A stretch of 12,329 nt of DNA from Caulobacter sp. (lineage in GTDB: Bacteria; Pseudomonadota; Alphaproteobacteria; Caulobacterales; Caulobacteraceae), in the NCBI GenBank assembly GCA_014378155.1, contig JACMOF010000056.1:1-12329 (forward strand), written 5' to 3'. The translations under genes and the position numbers were made by a program. Below are positions 6,862 to 12,329 of the stretch, piece after piece (positions within the stretch are counted from its first letter, which is position 1; the number at the start of each line of letters is the position of its first letter). The notes below the pieces were generated by a model that was given only the letters and a program-made list of their open reading frames with translations, was not told where the DNA came from and searched no databases.

Positions 6862-6873
6862 ATGCGCTATACC
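6844..6873 (+). promoter_or_regulatory. Candidate promoter for infA
   Basis: GCTATACC at 6866-6873 matches seven of eight positions of the Caulobacter sigma-73 -10 pattern GCTANAWC. A -35-like TCGACG starts at 6844, 18 bases before TATACC. It overlaps the end of the phosphatase-like gene and would give infA a leader of about 80 bases, so IF-1 could be made independently of the upstream genes. This is pattern matching only. Confidence 0.35.
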
Positions 6874-6958
6874 CCCCGCCTCGCAGCCGTCACCGGCTCC
6901 TCGACTCAATGGTCGCGGGGGCCTCGCCGGCATGGCGTCACCCGTTTTGAGAGGCCTG

Positions 6959-7177
6959 ATGGCTAAGGAAGAACTACTCGAGTTTCCCGGTACGGTCAGC
7001 GAATTGCTGCCGAACGCGACGTTCCGCGTCACGCTGGAAAACGATCACGAGATCATCGCCCACACCGCCGGCAAGATGCGCAAGAACCGCATCCGGGTTC
7101 TGGCCGGCGACAAGGTGCTCGTGGAAATGACGCCCTACGACCTGACCAAGGGCCGCATCACCTACCGCTTCAAGTAG
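6959..7177 (+). CDS. infA: Translation initiation factor IF-1
   Basis: A 72-residue single OB-fold protein that binds the A site of the 30S subunit and, with IF-2 and IF-3, directs initiator tRNA placement. The sequence is classic: [19 protein letters not shown], then [20 protein letters not shown], the [10 protein letters not shown] strand, and the end [11 protein letters not shown]. All landmarks and the length match. The frame extends nine residues upstream to 6932, but family alignment and the ribosome site GAGAGG at 6949-6954 support ATG 6959. A promoter-like site overlaps the gene before it. Maf starts nine bases after its stop, so infA and the maf-yacG genes are probably co-transcribed. 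Confidence 0.98.
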   Translation: MAKEELLEFPGTVSELLPNATFRVTLENDHEIIAHTAGKMRKNRIRVLAGDKVLVEMTPYDLTKGRITYRFK

Positions 7178-7185
7178 GGCTGGCG

Positions 7186-7776
7186 ATGGTCGTCCAGCGG
7201 ACGCCGCTGGTCCTGGCCAGTGCGAGCCCCCGGCGCCTGGACCTGCTCGCGCAGGTCGGCGTCGCCCCGGATCGGGTCGATCCCGCCGACATTGATGAAA
7301 CGCCGCTGCGGGACGAGACCCCGCGGCGCCATGCCTTGCGCCTGGCGATCGAGAAGGCGAGGGCGGTCGCGCCCCGCTCTCCAGGCTGCCTGGTGCTGGC
7401 CGCCGACACCGTGGTCGCCGTGGGTCGCCGAATCCTGCCCAAGGCCGAAACGCCGGAACAGGCGGCCCATTGCCTCAAGCTGCTGTCGGGCCGCAACCAC
7501 ATGGTCCTGACCGGCGTGGCCGTGATCGCCCCCGATGGCCGCGAGGCCTCGCGGCTGGTCGAGACCCGCGTGCAGTTCAAGCATCTGTCCGACGCCGAAA
7601 AGGCCGACTACCTGGCCGGCGGCGAATGGAACGGCAAGGCCGGCGGCTATGGCGTGCAAGGCGTGGCCGGCGGTTTCATCATCGACCTGCACGGCTCCTA
7701 CACCTCCGTGGTCGGCCTGCCGCTCTATGAGACCCTGAACCTGCTGACGGGTCTCGGCTGGAGGAGGCCCTCATGA
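7186..7776 (+). CDS. maf: Maf family nucleoside triphosphate pyrophosphatase
   Basis: A 196-residue enzyme that hydrolyses non-canonical or excess nucleoside triphosphates to monophosphate and pyrophosphate, a housecleaning role in the cytoplasm. The phosphate-binding motif SASPRR is at 12-17, the catalytic aspartate D74 is in LAADT (71-75), and the GKAGGYGVQG segment near the C-terminus is the pattern of the YhdE branch, which prefers dTTP and UTP. On this basis the YhdE type is more likely than the YceF (m7GTP) type. The length is normal. Maf proteins have also been linked to septum inhibition in Bacillus; nothing here tests that. The stop overlaps the next gene's start as ATGA at 7773-7776, indicating translational coupling to the RNase E/G-like gene. 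ATG 7186 follows infA by eight bases; the best ribosome-site candidate is GGGCTGG, within that short gap. Confidence 0.95.
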   Translation: MVVQRTPLVLASASPRRLDLLAQVGVAPDRVDPADIDETPLRDETPRRHALRLAIEKARAVAPRSPGCLVLAADTVVAVGRRILPKAETPEQAAHCLKLLSGRNHMVLTGVAVIAPDGREASRLVETRVQFKHLSDAEKADYLAGGEWNGKAGGYGVQGVAGGFIIDLHGSYTSVVGLPLYETLNLLTGLGWRRPS

Positions 7777-8813
7777 GCGAGCGTCGCGCCTATCTCTATA
7801 CCGGCATCGGCGAGACCGTCGGGGTCGTCACCCTGGACGGGCGTCCCGAGCGACTGGTCGCCGAGTGGGACGGCGACGATTCTCTCGACGCTGAGGGCGT
7901 GCGCGGCGTGGCCCGGGTCAAGAAGATCGAGCGCGCCTTCAACTCGGCCTTCGTCGCCCTCCCAGGCAGCGCCGACCTCCTGCTGCCGATGCGCCAGGAC
8001 ATGCCCAAGCTGGTCGAGGGACAATTGGTCGAGATCGAGATCAAGACCCCCTCGCGCCGCGACAAGTCCGCCGTGGCCCGCTTCATCGGACCGGGCGACG
8101 GCGACCCGCGCGTGACGGCTCACGCTCCGACCGTGGAGGAGCTGCTGCGCCTCTGGGTCAAGTCAGGCTCGCCGACCCAGGGCCTCGCCGCGCTGGAGGC
8201 GGTCGAGGCGGCCGAGGCCGAGGCGCTGATGACAGTCTTCGCCCTGCCGGGCGGCGGCGACATCAGCATCGAATCGACCCGCGCCCTGGTGGCCATTGAC
8301 GTCGATCTCGGAAATCGCGATGGGGATTCCAAGAAGGCGGCCCGCGCCGCCAACATGGCCGCTTTCACCACGGCGGCCCGTGTCCTGCGCCTGAAGGGCC
8401 TGGCGGGGCTTGTGGTGTTTGACCTGGTCGGGCGCGGCCACGACGGCCCAGCCCTGACCACGGCGGCCCGCAACGCCTTCGCCATCGACAATCCCGGCGT
8501 CGGTATTGGTCCGATCAGCAAGTTTGGCGCGCTGGAGATGATCGTGCCGCGACGGACCAAGCCGATTCTCGACCGCCTGCTGGACGAGACCGGCGGCCTT
8601 TCGGCCCGTGCCGGGGCCTTGCGGCTCGTCAGGGCCTTCGAGCGCGAAGGCCGGGCCGACCCCGGGGGCAGGCTGGTCGGGCGCTGTAGCGTGGCCGTCG
8701 CCGACACCTTCGCCGCCCTGGACGTCGCCCTGGCCGACAAGATCGGTCGTCGCTTCACCGTTTCGCCGGTTGTCGATTGGGGCAATGACCGCCTGGAGGT
8801 CTCGACGTCATGA
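7773..8813 (+). CDS. Shortened RNase E/G family protein
   Basis: A 346-residue homologue of RNase E/G, endonucleases that cut single-stranded RNA in mRNA decay and rRNA processing. An S1-like RNA-binding segment spans about residues 44-110 (VARVKKIERAFNSAFVAL matches the family's start of S1). The catalytic DNase I-like segment starts near 160 with PGGGDISIESTRALVAIDVD and continues through LRLKGLAGLVVFDLVG and ISKFGALEMIVPRR. Metal-binding aspartates match D176 (E. coli D303) and D217 (E. coli D346). In E. coli about 160 residues, including the 5'-end sensor, separate S1 from the catalytic segment; here only about 50 do. The zinc-link CPxC is also absent, and the C-terminal small domain is short. 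It may therefore cut without sensing 5' monophosphate and without zinc-linked dimers. It is coupled by ATGA overlaps to maf before it and yacG after it. It is not the cell's main RNase E, which would be far longer. Confidence 0.88.
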   Translation: MSERRAYLYTGIGETVGVVTLDGRPERLVAEWDGDDSLDAEGVRGVARVKKIERAFNSAFVALPGSADLLLPMRQDMPKLVEGQLVEIEIKTPSRRDKSAVARFIGPGDGDPRVTAHAPTVEELLRLWVKSGSPTQGLAALEAVEAAEAEALMTVFALPGGGDISIESTRALVAIDVDLGNRDGDSKKAARAANMAAFTTAARVLRLKGLAGLVVFDLVGRGHDGPALTTAARNAFAIDNPGVGIGPISKFGALEMIVPRRTKPILDRLLDETGGLSARAGALRLVRAFEREGRADPGGRLVGRCSVAVADTFAALDVALADKIGRRFTVSPVVDWGNDRLEVSTS

Positions 8814-8992
8814 GCGCTTGCCCGATCTGCAAGAAGCCAGCGATCCCGGACTTCCGGCCCTTTTGCTGCAAGCGCTGCGCCGACGTGGATCTAAACCGCT
8901 GGCTGTCGGACCGATATGTCGTGCCCGGCGCCGACGAGGATGAGGAAAACCCGCCTTCAACGGACTTGGCCACAGACTTCGGCCGGGAATAG
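8810..8992 (+). CDS. yacG: Zinc-binding DNA gyrase inhibitor YacG
   Basis: A 60-residue zinc protein. Cys ligands are C4, C7, C19 and C23 in CPICKK and FRPFCCKRC, followed by the family's ADVDLNRWLSDRYVVPG. The extra C20 is next to a ligand and is probably not needed. In E. coli YacG binds GyrB and inhibits gyrase supercoiling, and protects against excess gyrase action. The last 20 residues are acidic and look disordered. The ATG overlaps the stop of the RNase E/G-like gene (ATGA at 8810-8813), so its output is probably tied to that gene. It is the last gene of the cluster; the tRNA-Phe promoter region follows. Confidence 0.95.
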   Translation: MSACPICKKPAIPDFRPFCCKRCADVDLNRWLSDRYVVPGADEDEENPPSTDLATDFGRE

Positions 8993-9014
8993 TCCGCGAT
9001 CATCGACGAGGGAC

Positions 9015-9043
9015 TGGACTTCGTTTTTCGCCTCACCTATAGA
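9015..9043 (+). promoter_or_regulatory. Candidate promoter for tRNA-Phe
   Basis: TGGACT at 9015-9020 and TATAGA at 9038-9043 are 17 bases apart. A GC-rich stretch (CGCGGC) follows the -10, as is common for stable-RNA promoters under stringent control. The leader to the mature tRNA would be about 60 bases. Confidence 0.4.
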
Positions 9044-9111
9044 CGCGGCTCCTCGCCGTCAGGCGGGCGTCAGGGCGGTTTCGATCGCCTTTAGGCCCCG
9101 ACGGACCCGGC

Positions 9112-9187
9112 GCCTGGATAGCTCAGTTGGTAGAGCAGCGGATTGAAAATCCGCGTGTCGCTGGTTCGAATCCGGCTCCAGGCACCA
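9112..9187 (+). tRNA. tRNA-Phe (anticodon GAA)
   Basis: A complete 76-base cloverleaf with encoded CCA. The acceptor stem GCCTGGA (9112-9118) pairs with TCCAGGC (9177-9183). The D arm is GCTC/GAGC with AGTTGGTAGA, the anticodon stem is GCGGA/TCCGC with loop TTGAAAA, and the T arm is GCTGG-TTCGAAT-CCGGC with one G-U-type position. Anticodon GAA is at 9145-9147, the discriminator A at 9184 and CCA at 9185-9187. It stands alone between yacG and a long gene-free stretch. No terminator is obvious directly after it. Confidence 0.97.
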
Positions 9188-9279
9188 CTTCCTCCCTCGA
9201 CCCCCAGCCGCAGCCGACGTGGACTTTGGGTGTTCCGGCGCCCCGACTTTCAGCACCGGCGCGTCTGGGGGGTGCAGAT

Positions 9280-9291
9280 GTAAAATTTTAC
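9280..9291. promoter_or_regulatory. AT-rich palindrome GTAAAATTTTAC
   Basis: A perfect 12-base palindrome in GC-rich DNA, flanked by CAG on the left (after an AT) and CTG on the right. It could be an operator or a promoter element. No neighbouring gene on either strand is clearly served by it. Confidence 0.3.
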
Positions 9292-9791
9292 CTGCCGCCT
9301 GGCGAGGCTCGCAAAGCCTGTTTCGCTGAGCCGACCTCCAAGGCGTTGACTCTCCCATCGGGAAGATCGCGGCGTCTTGTCGACAGGTCTGAGAGCCAAT
9401 AGGACCGCTTGCCGACAAAGAGGCCGCGTATTGGCCGGCGCCCGTGGGGCGGACGAAGGCGGAGCAACCCGTCGCCAAGGAAGGCCCAGCAGGCTCCAGC
9501 TCGTTTCCGCCAAGCTGGTTTCCCGCAGTAAAATAGGCAAAAATTGCGGTGTCTTGGGCGGCGGCCTCGTTCAATGGTCCTGGCCCCCGCCGGCGGCCGC
9601 TCGCGGTCAGATTGTTCTTTGATGCGATGCGCGTCTCGGTCAGGCTTGTGAGACCGGCGTTTTGTTGAGTTGCTGCACCGCAACATGGGTATTCCCTTTG
9701 ATGGGGAAAAACCGCCCCTAAATCCTGATTTCTCTTTTGTGCGATGCGGCAACGGTAGTGGGTGCTTCAAAGGGACGGTAAATTTATGCCG

Positions 9792-9813
9792 CCCGTCACC
9801 CCTTGACGGTGCG
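9792..9813. promoter_or_regulatory. Dyad CCCGTCAC-N4-TGACGGTGCG in the exbB upstream region
   Basis: CCGTCA (9793-9798) and TGACGG (9804-9809) form an inverted repeat, with flanks identical to the dyad at 4278-4300 before hisD. Its right half overlaps a -35-like TTGACGG, so a bound regulator would be well placed to block or modify polymerase binding. It is 270 bases before the exbB start. Confidence 0.5.
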
Positions 9814-9831
9814 AAAAGGGGTTGCCAAAGG
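9803..9831 (+). promoter_or_regulatory. Candidate distal promoter upstream of exbB
   Basis: TTGACGG (9803-9809) fits the Caulobacter sigma-73 -35 pattern TTGACGS at all seven positions. After 14 bases GCCAAAGG (9824-9831) fits the -10 pattern GCTANAWC at five of eight. A further dyad, GCAAT-N6-ATTGC, lies just downstream at 9841-9856. It would leave a leader of over 200 bases before exbB. Confidence 0.35.
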
Positions 9832-9840
9832 ACCCCTGCC

Positions 9841-9856
9841 GCAATTCTAACATTGC
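9841..9856. promoter_or_regulatory. Inverted repeat GCAAT-N6-ATTGC
   Basis: A 5-6-5 dyad immediately after the distal candidate promoter, close to its expected start of transcription. It has the size of an operator for a dimeric regulator. No regulator can be named; I see no convincing match to a Fur box. Confidence 0.3.
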
Positions 9857-9910
9857 TGTAAGATCACTGCCTCACAGGGCGGTGGTCACACGCGCTTCGA
9901 AACGATCCTT

Positions 9911-9936
9911 CTAACGGGCGCAAGCCTGGCTAGAGG
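9911..9936 (+). promoter_or_regulatory. Candidate proximal promoter of exbB-exbD-tonB
   Basis: CTAACGG (9911-9917), 11 bases, then GCTAGAGG (9929-9936): five of seven and six of eight matches to the Caulobacter sigma-73 pattern. The leader would be about 140 bases. Another -10-like GCTAGACC (10056-10063) lies nearer the gene but lacks a -35 at good spacing. Confidence 0.3.
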
Positions 9937-10082
9937 GGCGTAACGGGTCGAGCGCAGCGAAGCGGGTCCGCGGGACGTCCGAGTTATCGGTCGCCTCGGG
10001 GGCTATTCAAGTTAGGGTGGAGACGCTCTCGCGCGACGACCCTCGGTCCAAACGTGCTAGACCAACCAGGAACTGGCGAAAG

Positions 10083-10976
10083 ATGCTCGACATTAAACGG
10101 AAGACCCCCCTCATCGCTCTCGTCGGCGCTCTCGCGCTGATGGCGAGCGCCCCGGCTTTCGCCCAGGATGCTGCTGCTCCTGCGCCGGCCACCACCACAG
10201 CCGCCGCCCCGGCTCCCGCCCCGGCCGTTACCCCGGCCCCGGCCGAGGAAGTCGATGCTGGCGTCGCAGCGACTGAAAAGATGAAGTCGCACCAGCTGAC
10301 GCCCTTCACCATGTTCATGGAAGCGAAGATCGTCGTTAAGGTCGTGATGATCGGCCTGATCCTCGCCTCGGTCTTCTCCTGGGTGTTGCTGATCACCAAG
10401 CTCCTCGAGTTTGGCGCCCTGAACCGTCAATCGGACAAGTTCCTGGAAGCCTTCCGGGGCGCTCGTTCGATCGCCGACATCGCCCGTATCGGTTCGTCGG
10501 AAGAATTCGAAGGCAACCCGATGGCCGACATGGCCGCCGCGGCCGCCCAGGAAGTCGAACTGTCGCGTCAAGCTGGCCTGGCCATCTCGGGCGAGCACCG
10601 GGACTCGGTGATCACCCGCGCCACCTACGCCATCAACGCGGTGCAAGCCTCGCTGGCCAAGCGTCTGTCGGGCGGCATGGTGTTCCTGGCCTCGGTCGGT
10701 TCGGCCGGTCCGTTCATCGGTCTGTTCGGTACGGTTTACGGGATCATGAGCTCGTTCATCAACATCGCGAACACCAACACCACCAACCTGGCCGTCGTCG
10801 CTCCCGGTATCGCCGAAGCGCTGCTCGCCACCGGTATTGGTCTGTTCGCCGCTATCCCGGCGGTTATCTTCTACAACTACTTCCAGACCCGCATTTCGGC
10901 CTACGGCACCCGCTCGGAAGGTTTCGTCGCTGAACTGATGAACGCAATTTCGCGTCAGCTCGACAAGGGAGCCTAA
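10083..10976 (+). CDS. exbB: ExbB proton-channel subunit of the TonB system, with signal peptide
   Basis: A 297-residue inner-membrane protein of the MotA/TolQ/ExbB family. With ExbD it forms the proton channel that energises TonB. Residues 1-27 look like a signal peptide (cleavage after APAFA), followed by an Ala/Pro/Thr-rich linker (28-57); E. coli ExbB has neither. Membrane helices lie near 82-106, 198-226 and 237-266, with a large cytoplasmic section between the first two. Channel residues are in place: T217 in GLFGTVYGIM (E. coli T148), E245 in PGIAEALLAT (E. coli E176) and T250 (E. coli T181). ExbB is favoured over TolQ because exbD and tonB follow. ATG 10083 is chosen over the GTG at 10017 because it begins the signal peptide and the extra 22 residues are arginine-rich. 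exbD starts five bases after its stop. Confidence 0.95.
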   Translation: MLDIKRKTPLIALVGALALMASAPAFAQDAAAPAPATTTAAAPAPAPAVTPAPAEEVDAGVAATEKMKSHQLTPFTMFMEAKIVVKVVMIGLILASVFSWVLLITKLLEFGALNRQSDKFLEAFRGARSIADIARIGSSEEFEGNPMADMAAAAAQEVELSRQAGLAISGEHRDSVITRATYAINAVQASLAKRLSGGMVFLASVGSAGPFIGLFGTVYGIMSSFINIANTNTTNLAVVAPGIAEALLATGIGLFAAIPAVIFYNYFQTRISAYGTRSEGFVAELMNAISRQLDKGA

Positions 10977-10981
10977 CACCG

Positions 10982-11416
10982 ATGGCCGCCAAACTCTCAG
11001 GCGGCGGGGGCGACAGGTTCAACGTCGAACAGAACAGCGAGATCAACGTCACGCCCTTCGTGGACGTCATGCTGGTCCTACTGATCATCTTCATGGTGGC
11101 GGCGCCTCTCGCCGCCCCATCGGTCGAAGTGAAACTGCCGCCAGCGGTCGCGAAGCCGTCAACGACCCCGCCAAAGCCGGTCTACATCTCGATCAAGTCT
11201 TCAGGTCAGGTGTTCATCGGCGACAATCGTACGGATGCTCAGACCTTGGGTGATGACCTGACCAAGAGCATCGGTAAGCGCGATCCCACCAAGGAGCGCA
11301 TCTACATCCGGGCCGATGAAAAGACCCGTTATGGAGCCTTCATGGAGGTGATGAATTCACTTCAGGATGCAGGTTTCTATAGCGTGGCGCTCATTGGCCG
11401 GGATGACAATAGCTAA
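10982..11416 (+). CDS. exbD: ExbD biopolymer transport protein
   Basis: A 144-residue inner-membrane protein with one N-terminal helix and a periplasmic domain. The short cytoplasmic tail has a GGGGD stretch. The helix spans about residues 25-45, in INVTPFVDVMLVLLIIFMVA, and carries D28, matching the essential D25 of E. coli ExbD that conducts protons. The periplasmic domain (about 60-140) has the ExbD/TolR pattern: VYISIKSSGQVFIGDN, IYIRADEKTRYGAFMEVMN, then SLQDAGFYSVALIG. The length is normal. An AAGGGA in the last codons of exbB serves as ribosome site, so translation of the two is probably coupled. ExbD rather than TolR is inferred from context. Confidence 0.95.
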   Translation: MAAKLSGGGGDRFNVEQNSEINVTPFVDVMLVLLIIFMVAAPLAAPSVEVKLPPAVAKPSTTPPKPVYISIKSSGQVFIGDNRTDAQTLGDDLTKSIGKRDPTKERIYIRADEKTRYGAFMEVMNSLQDAGFYSVALIGRDDNS

Positions 11417-11427
11417 GGGGGTGCTGC

Positions 11428-12162
11428 ATGGCTGACGAACAAACGCCCGAGCATCGCCACTATGATCCGCTGACCTCGGAAGGACCCCGAAAGAAAAAGG
11501 GTCTGGGCACTTTTGGTATTGCGACCCTGATCGTCCTTGGCGTTCACGTTCTTCTCGGCGTCTATATGGCGAAGCAGAAGTTCGAAGCGGTGATGAAGGA
11601 ATACAGCGACGACGCCGTGGACGTGGAGTTGCCTCCGCCGCCCCCGCCGCCGCCGCCGCCGCCTCCGCCGCCGCCGCCGCCGACCAACGCTCCGCCTCCG
11701 CCTCCTGCGGTGGTGCAGCCGAGGCCGCCGATCGCGCCGCCGCCGGATGTGACGCCGCCGCCGCCTCTGCCGATCCCGCCTGTGAAGGTACGGGTCGAGC
11801 AAACGGCGCCGCCCGTGATCTCCGCCGTGCCGCCGGTTCCTTCGAACCCGCCGGCTCGGGCTTCGGTGGTCACGCGTCCTGACTGGGCCCGCAAGCCCAC
11901 GGGGGACGACATGGCGCGCTACTATCCCGACCGCGCCCAGCGGATGGAGGTGAACGGCCGCGCGACGATCTCGTGCACCGTGAACGCCAGGGGTACGCTC
12001 GAAGGTTGCTCGGTCACGTCGGAAAATCCGGCGGACTACGGCTTCGGCGACGCCGCGATGAAGCTGTCGCGACTGTTCAAGATGAAGCCGAAGACGCTCG
12101 ATGGCGCCCCGGTGGATGGTGGACAGATCTCGATCCCGATCGTCTTCCAGGTTCCCCGTTAG
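11428..12162 (+). CDS. tonB: TonB energy transducer
   Basis: A 244-residue protein that spans the periplasm and passes energy from ExbB-ExbD to TonB-dependent receptors for siderophores, vitamin B12 and, in Caulobacter relatives, many carbohydrates. The cytoplasmic tail (1-25) ends in KKK. The membrane helix is about 26-48 and contains H40 in GVHVLLG, matching E. coli H20, which is needed for coupling. A proline-rich rod spans about 69-143 and opens with 17 prolines in a row. The C-terminal receptor-binding domain (about 162-244) has RYYPDRAQRMEVNG, matching the YP..A...G pattern of the family, and ends in IPIVFQV. C183 and C194 could form a disulfide. AAGGGGG lies before the ATG, and the gene starts 11 bases after exbD. 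It is the last gene before a terminator. TonB, not TolA, is supported by the C-terminal domain. Confidence 0.95.
   Translation: MADEQTPEHRHYDPLTSEGPRKKKGLGTFGIATLIVLGVHVLLGVYMAKQKFEAVMKEYSDDAVDVELPPPPPPPPPPPPPPPPPTNAPPPPPAVVQPRPPIAPPPDVTPPPPLPIPPVKVRVEQTAPPVISAVPPVPSNPPARASVVTRPDWARKPTGDDMARYYPDRAQRMEVNGRATISCTVNARGTLEGCSVTSENPADYGFGDAAMKLSRLFKMKPKTLDGAPVDGGQISIPIVFQVPR
11632..11682 (+). repeat. CCG-rich trinucleotide run encoding 17 prolines in TonB
   Basis: Seventeen consecutive proline codons, 14 of them CCG with two CCT and one CCC. Such a run is prone to slippage in steps of three bases, which would change the length of the TonB rod without a frameshift. A second, shorter proline run follows after TNA. 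Confidence 0.9.
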
Positions 12163-12192
12163 GGATCCCGGAGACTGATCAAGAAACGAGCG

Positions 12193-12222
12193 CCCCGGAA
12201 CTGCGAAGCTTCGGGGGGTTTT
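12193..12222 (+). terminator. Rho-independent terminator of exbB-exbD-tonB
   Basis: CCCCGGA at 12193-12199 pairs with TTCGGGG at 12210-12216 (one G-U pair), and a GG then TTTT follows. It starts 31 bases after the tonB stop and is the best intrinsic terminator in the window. Confidence 0.75.
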
Positions 12223-12291
12223 CGTATGGCGGGGGCTGTTCGGCGCTTGTTCCGGCTCCCGCGTCCCACTAAACACACTCCCTCGCGCTGC

Positions 12292-12329
12292 GCCCCCTTT
12301 GCTCAGTTGGTTTGAGCGCCGGGTTGTGG
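12292..12329 (+). tRNA. Probable tRNA-His (anticodon GTG), cut by window end
   Basis: The last 38 bases fit the 5' half of a tRNA: acceptor strand GCCCCCT (12292-12298), TT, D arm GCTC/GAGC with loop AGTTGGTTT, anticodon stem strand CCGGG (12319-12323), then TTGTGG, giving anticodon GTG at 12326-12328 with G at position 37. Position 21 is T where A is usual, which lowers confidence. No extra G is seen before the acceptor (the preceding base is C); loss of G-1 in tRNA-His is known for alphaproteobacteria. The 3' half is needed to confirm. Confidence 0.5.

Larger units (their letters stand above)
9188..10082. other. Gene-free 895-base region with hairpins and candidate promoters
   Basis: Open frames here lack ribosome sites, and their translations are not protein-like; the longest minus-strand frames read through the tRNA. 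What I do see are inverted repeats at 9302-9326, 9395-9435 (GCCAATA...TATTGGC), 9496-9518 (CCAGCT...AGCTGG), 9669-9684 (GTTGC-N6-GCAAC) and 9692-9708 (TTCCC-N7-GGGAA), an AT palindrome at 9280-9291, and promoter-like sites closer to exbB. An unannotated structured RNA or a decayed gene is possible. Motifs of RNase P RNA, SRP RNA or tmRNA were looked for and not found. Confidence 0.6.

Noticed and set aside
9112..9187. tRNA-Phe as an integration site for a mobile element
   Set aside because: No second copy of the tRNA 3' end and no integrase were seen in the following 3 kb; only a remnant would be possible.
9059..9574. 171-residue minus-strand frame containing LEPDSNQRHADFQSAALPTE
   Set aside because: That stretch is the reverse-strand translation of tRNA-Phe, a well-known source of false proteins.
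9188..9660. Known structured RNA (RNase P, SRP RNA or tmRNA)
   Set aside because: None of the hallmark motifs were found on either strand, including the tmRNA tag-coding segment.
9288..9770. 160-residue minus-strand frame
   Set aside because: Arg-rich and irregular composition, no ribosome site and no recognisable domain; it overlaps the structured non-coding stretch.
11413..12276. 287-residue minus-strand frame opposite tonB
   Set aside because: Long runs of Arg come from the CCG repeat read backwards; tonB is well supported.

Overview
This 12.3 kb window reads as a chromosome segment of a GC-rich alphaproteobacterium, most likely Caulobacter or a close relative in the Caulobacteraceae. 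The evidence is the gene order hisD, UPF0262, small phosphatase, infA, maf, RNase E/G-like, yacG. Promoter-like sites resembling the Caulobacter sigma-73 pattern and an ExbB with a signal peptide and Ala/Pro linker agree with this. The genus is inferred from memory of gene order and style, not from a search. All convincing genes lie on the + strand.

Layout. (1) 3-1052: 3' part of an unrecognised protein that carries an internal duplication. (2) 1067-1193: a perfect 30-base inverted repeat, the clearest copy of a dispersed intergenic repeat that recurs at 4131-4246 and 6270-6344, with an eroded half at 3579-3597. (3) 1259-3190: exported M1-family zinc aminopeptidase of the leukotriene A4 hydrolase type. 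(4) 3191-3368: stacked hairpins, then a small membrane protein (3369-3563) and a lower-GC small lipoprotein (3717-4049), neither recognised. (5) 4392-8992: a same-strand housekeeping cluster: histidinol dehydrogenase, a UPF0262 protein, a low-molecular-weight-phosphatase-like protein, translation initiation factor IF-1, a Maf nucleotide pyrophosphatase, a shortened RNase E/G homologue and the zinc protein YacG. The last three are joined by ATGA stop/start overlaps. (6) 9112-9187: tRNA-Phe(GAA). (7) 9188-10082: almost 900 bases without a credible gene, holding several hairpins, palindromes and candidate promoters. (8) 10083-12162: exbB-exbD-tonB, the complete inner-membrane energy module for TonB-dependent outer-membrane transport, closed by a good terminator. 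(9) The window ends inside what looks like a tRNA-His(GTG) gene.

How the parts work together. ExbB, ExbD and TonB form one machine that uses the proton gradient to drive outer-membrane receptors. The hisD-yacG block combines histidine synthesis with translation initiation, nucleotide sanitation, RNA processing and gyrase control, and is best seen as a conserved housekeeping neighbourhood, not one pathway. I found no defence system, CRISPR array, transposase, prophage or biosynthetic cluster. The most unusual signals are non-coding: a dyad of shared sequence (CCCGTCAC, short spacer, TGACGGTGCG) found upstream of both hisD and exbB, the paired REP-like repeats, and the structured gene-free stretch after tRNA-Phe. 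Among proteins, the RNase E/G homologue that appears to lack the 5'-sensor and zinc-link regions is the most notable.
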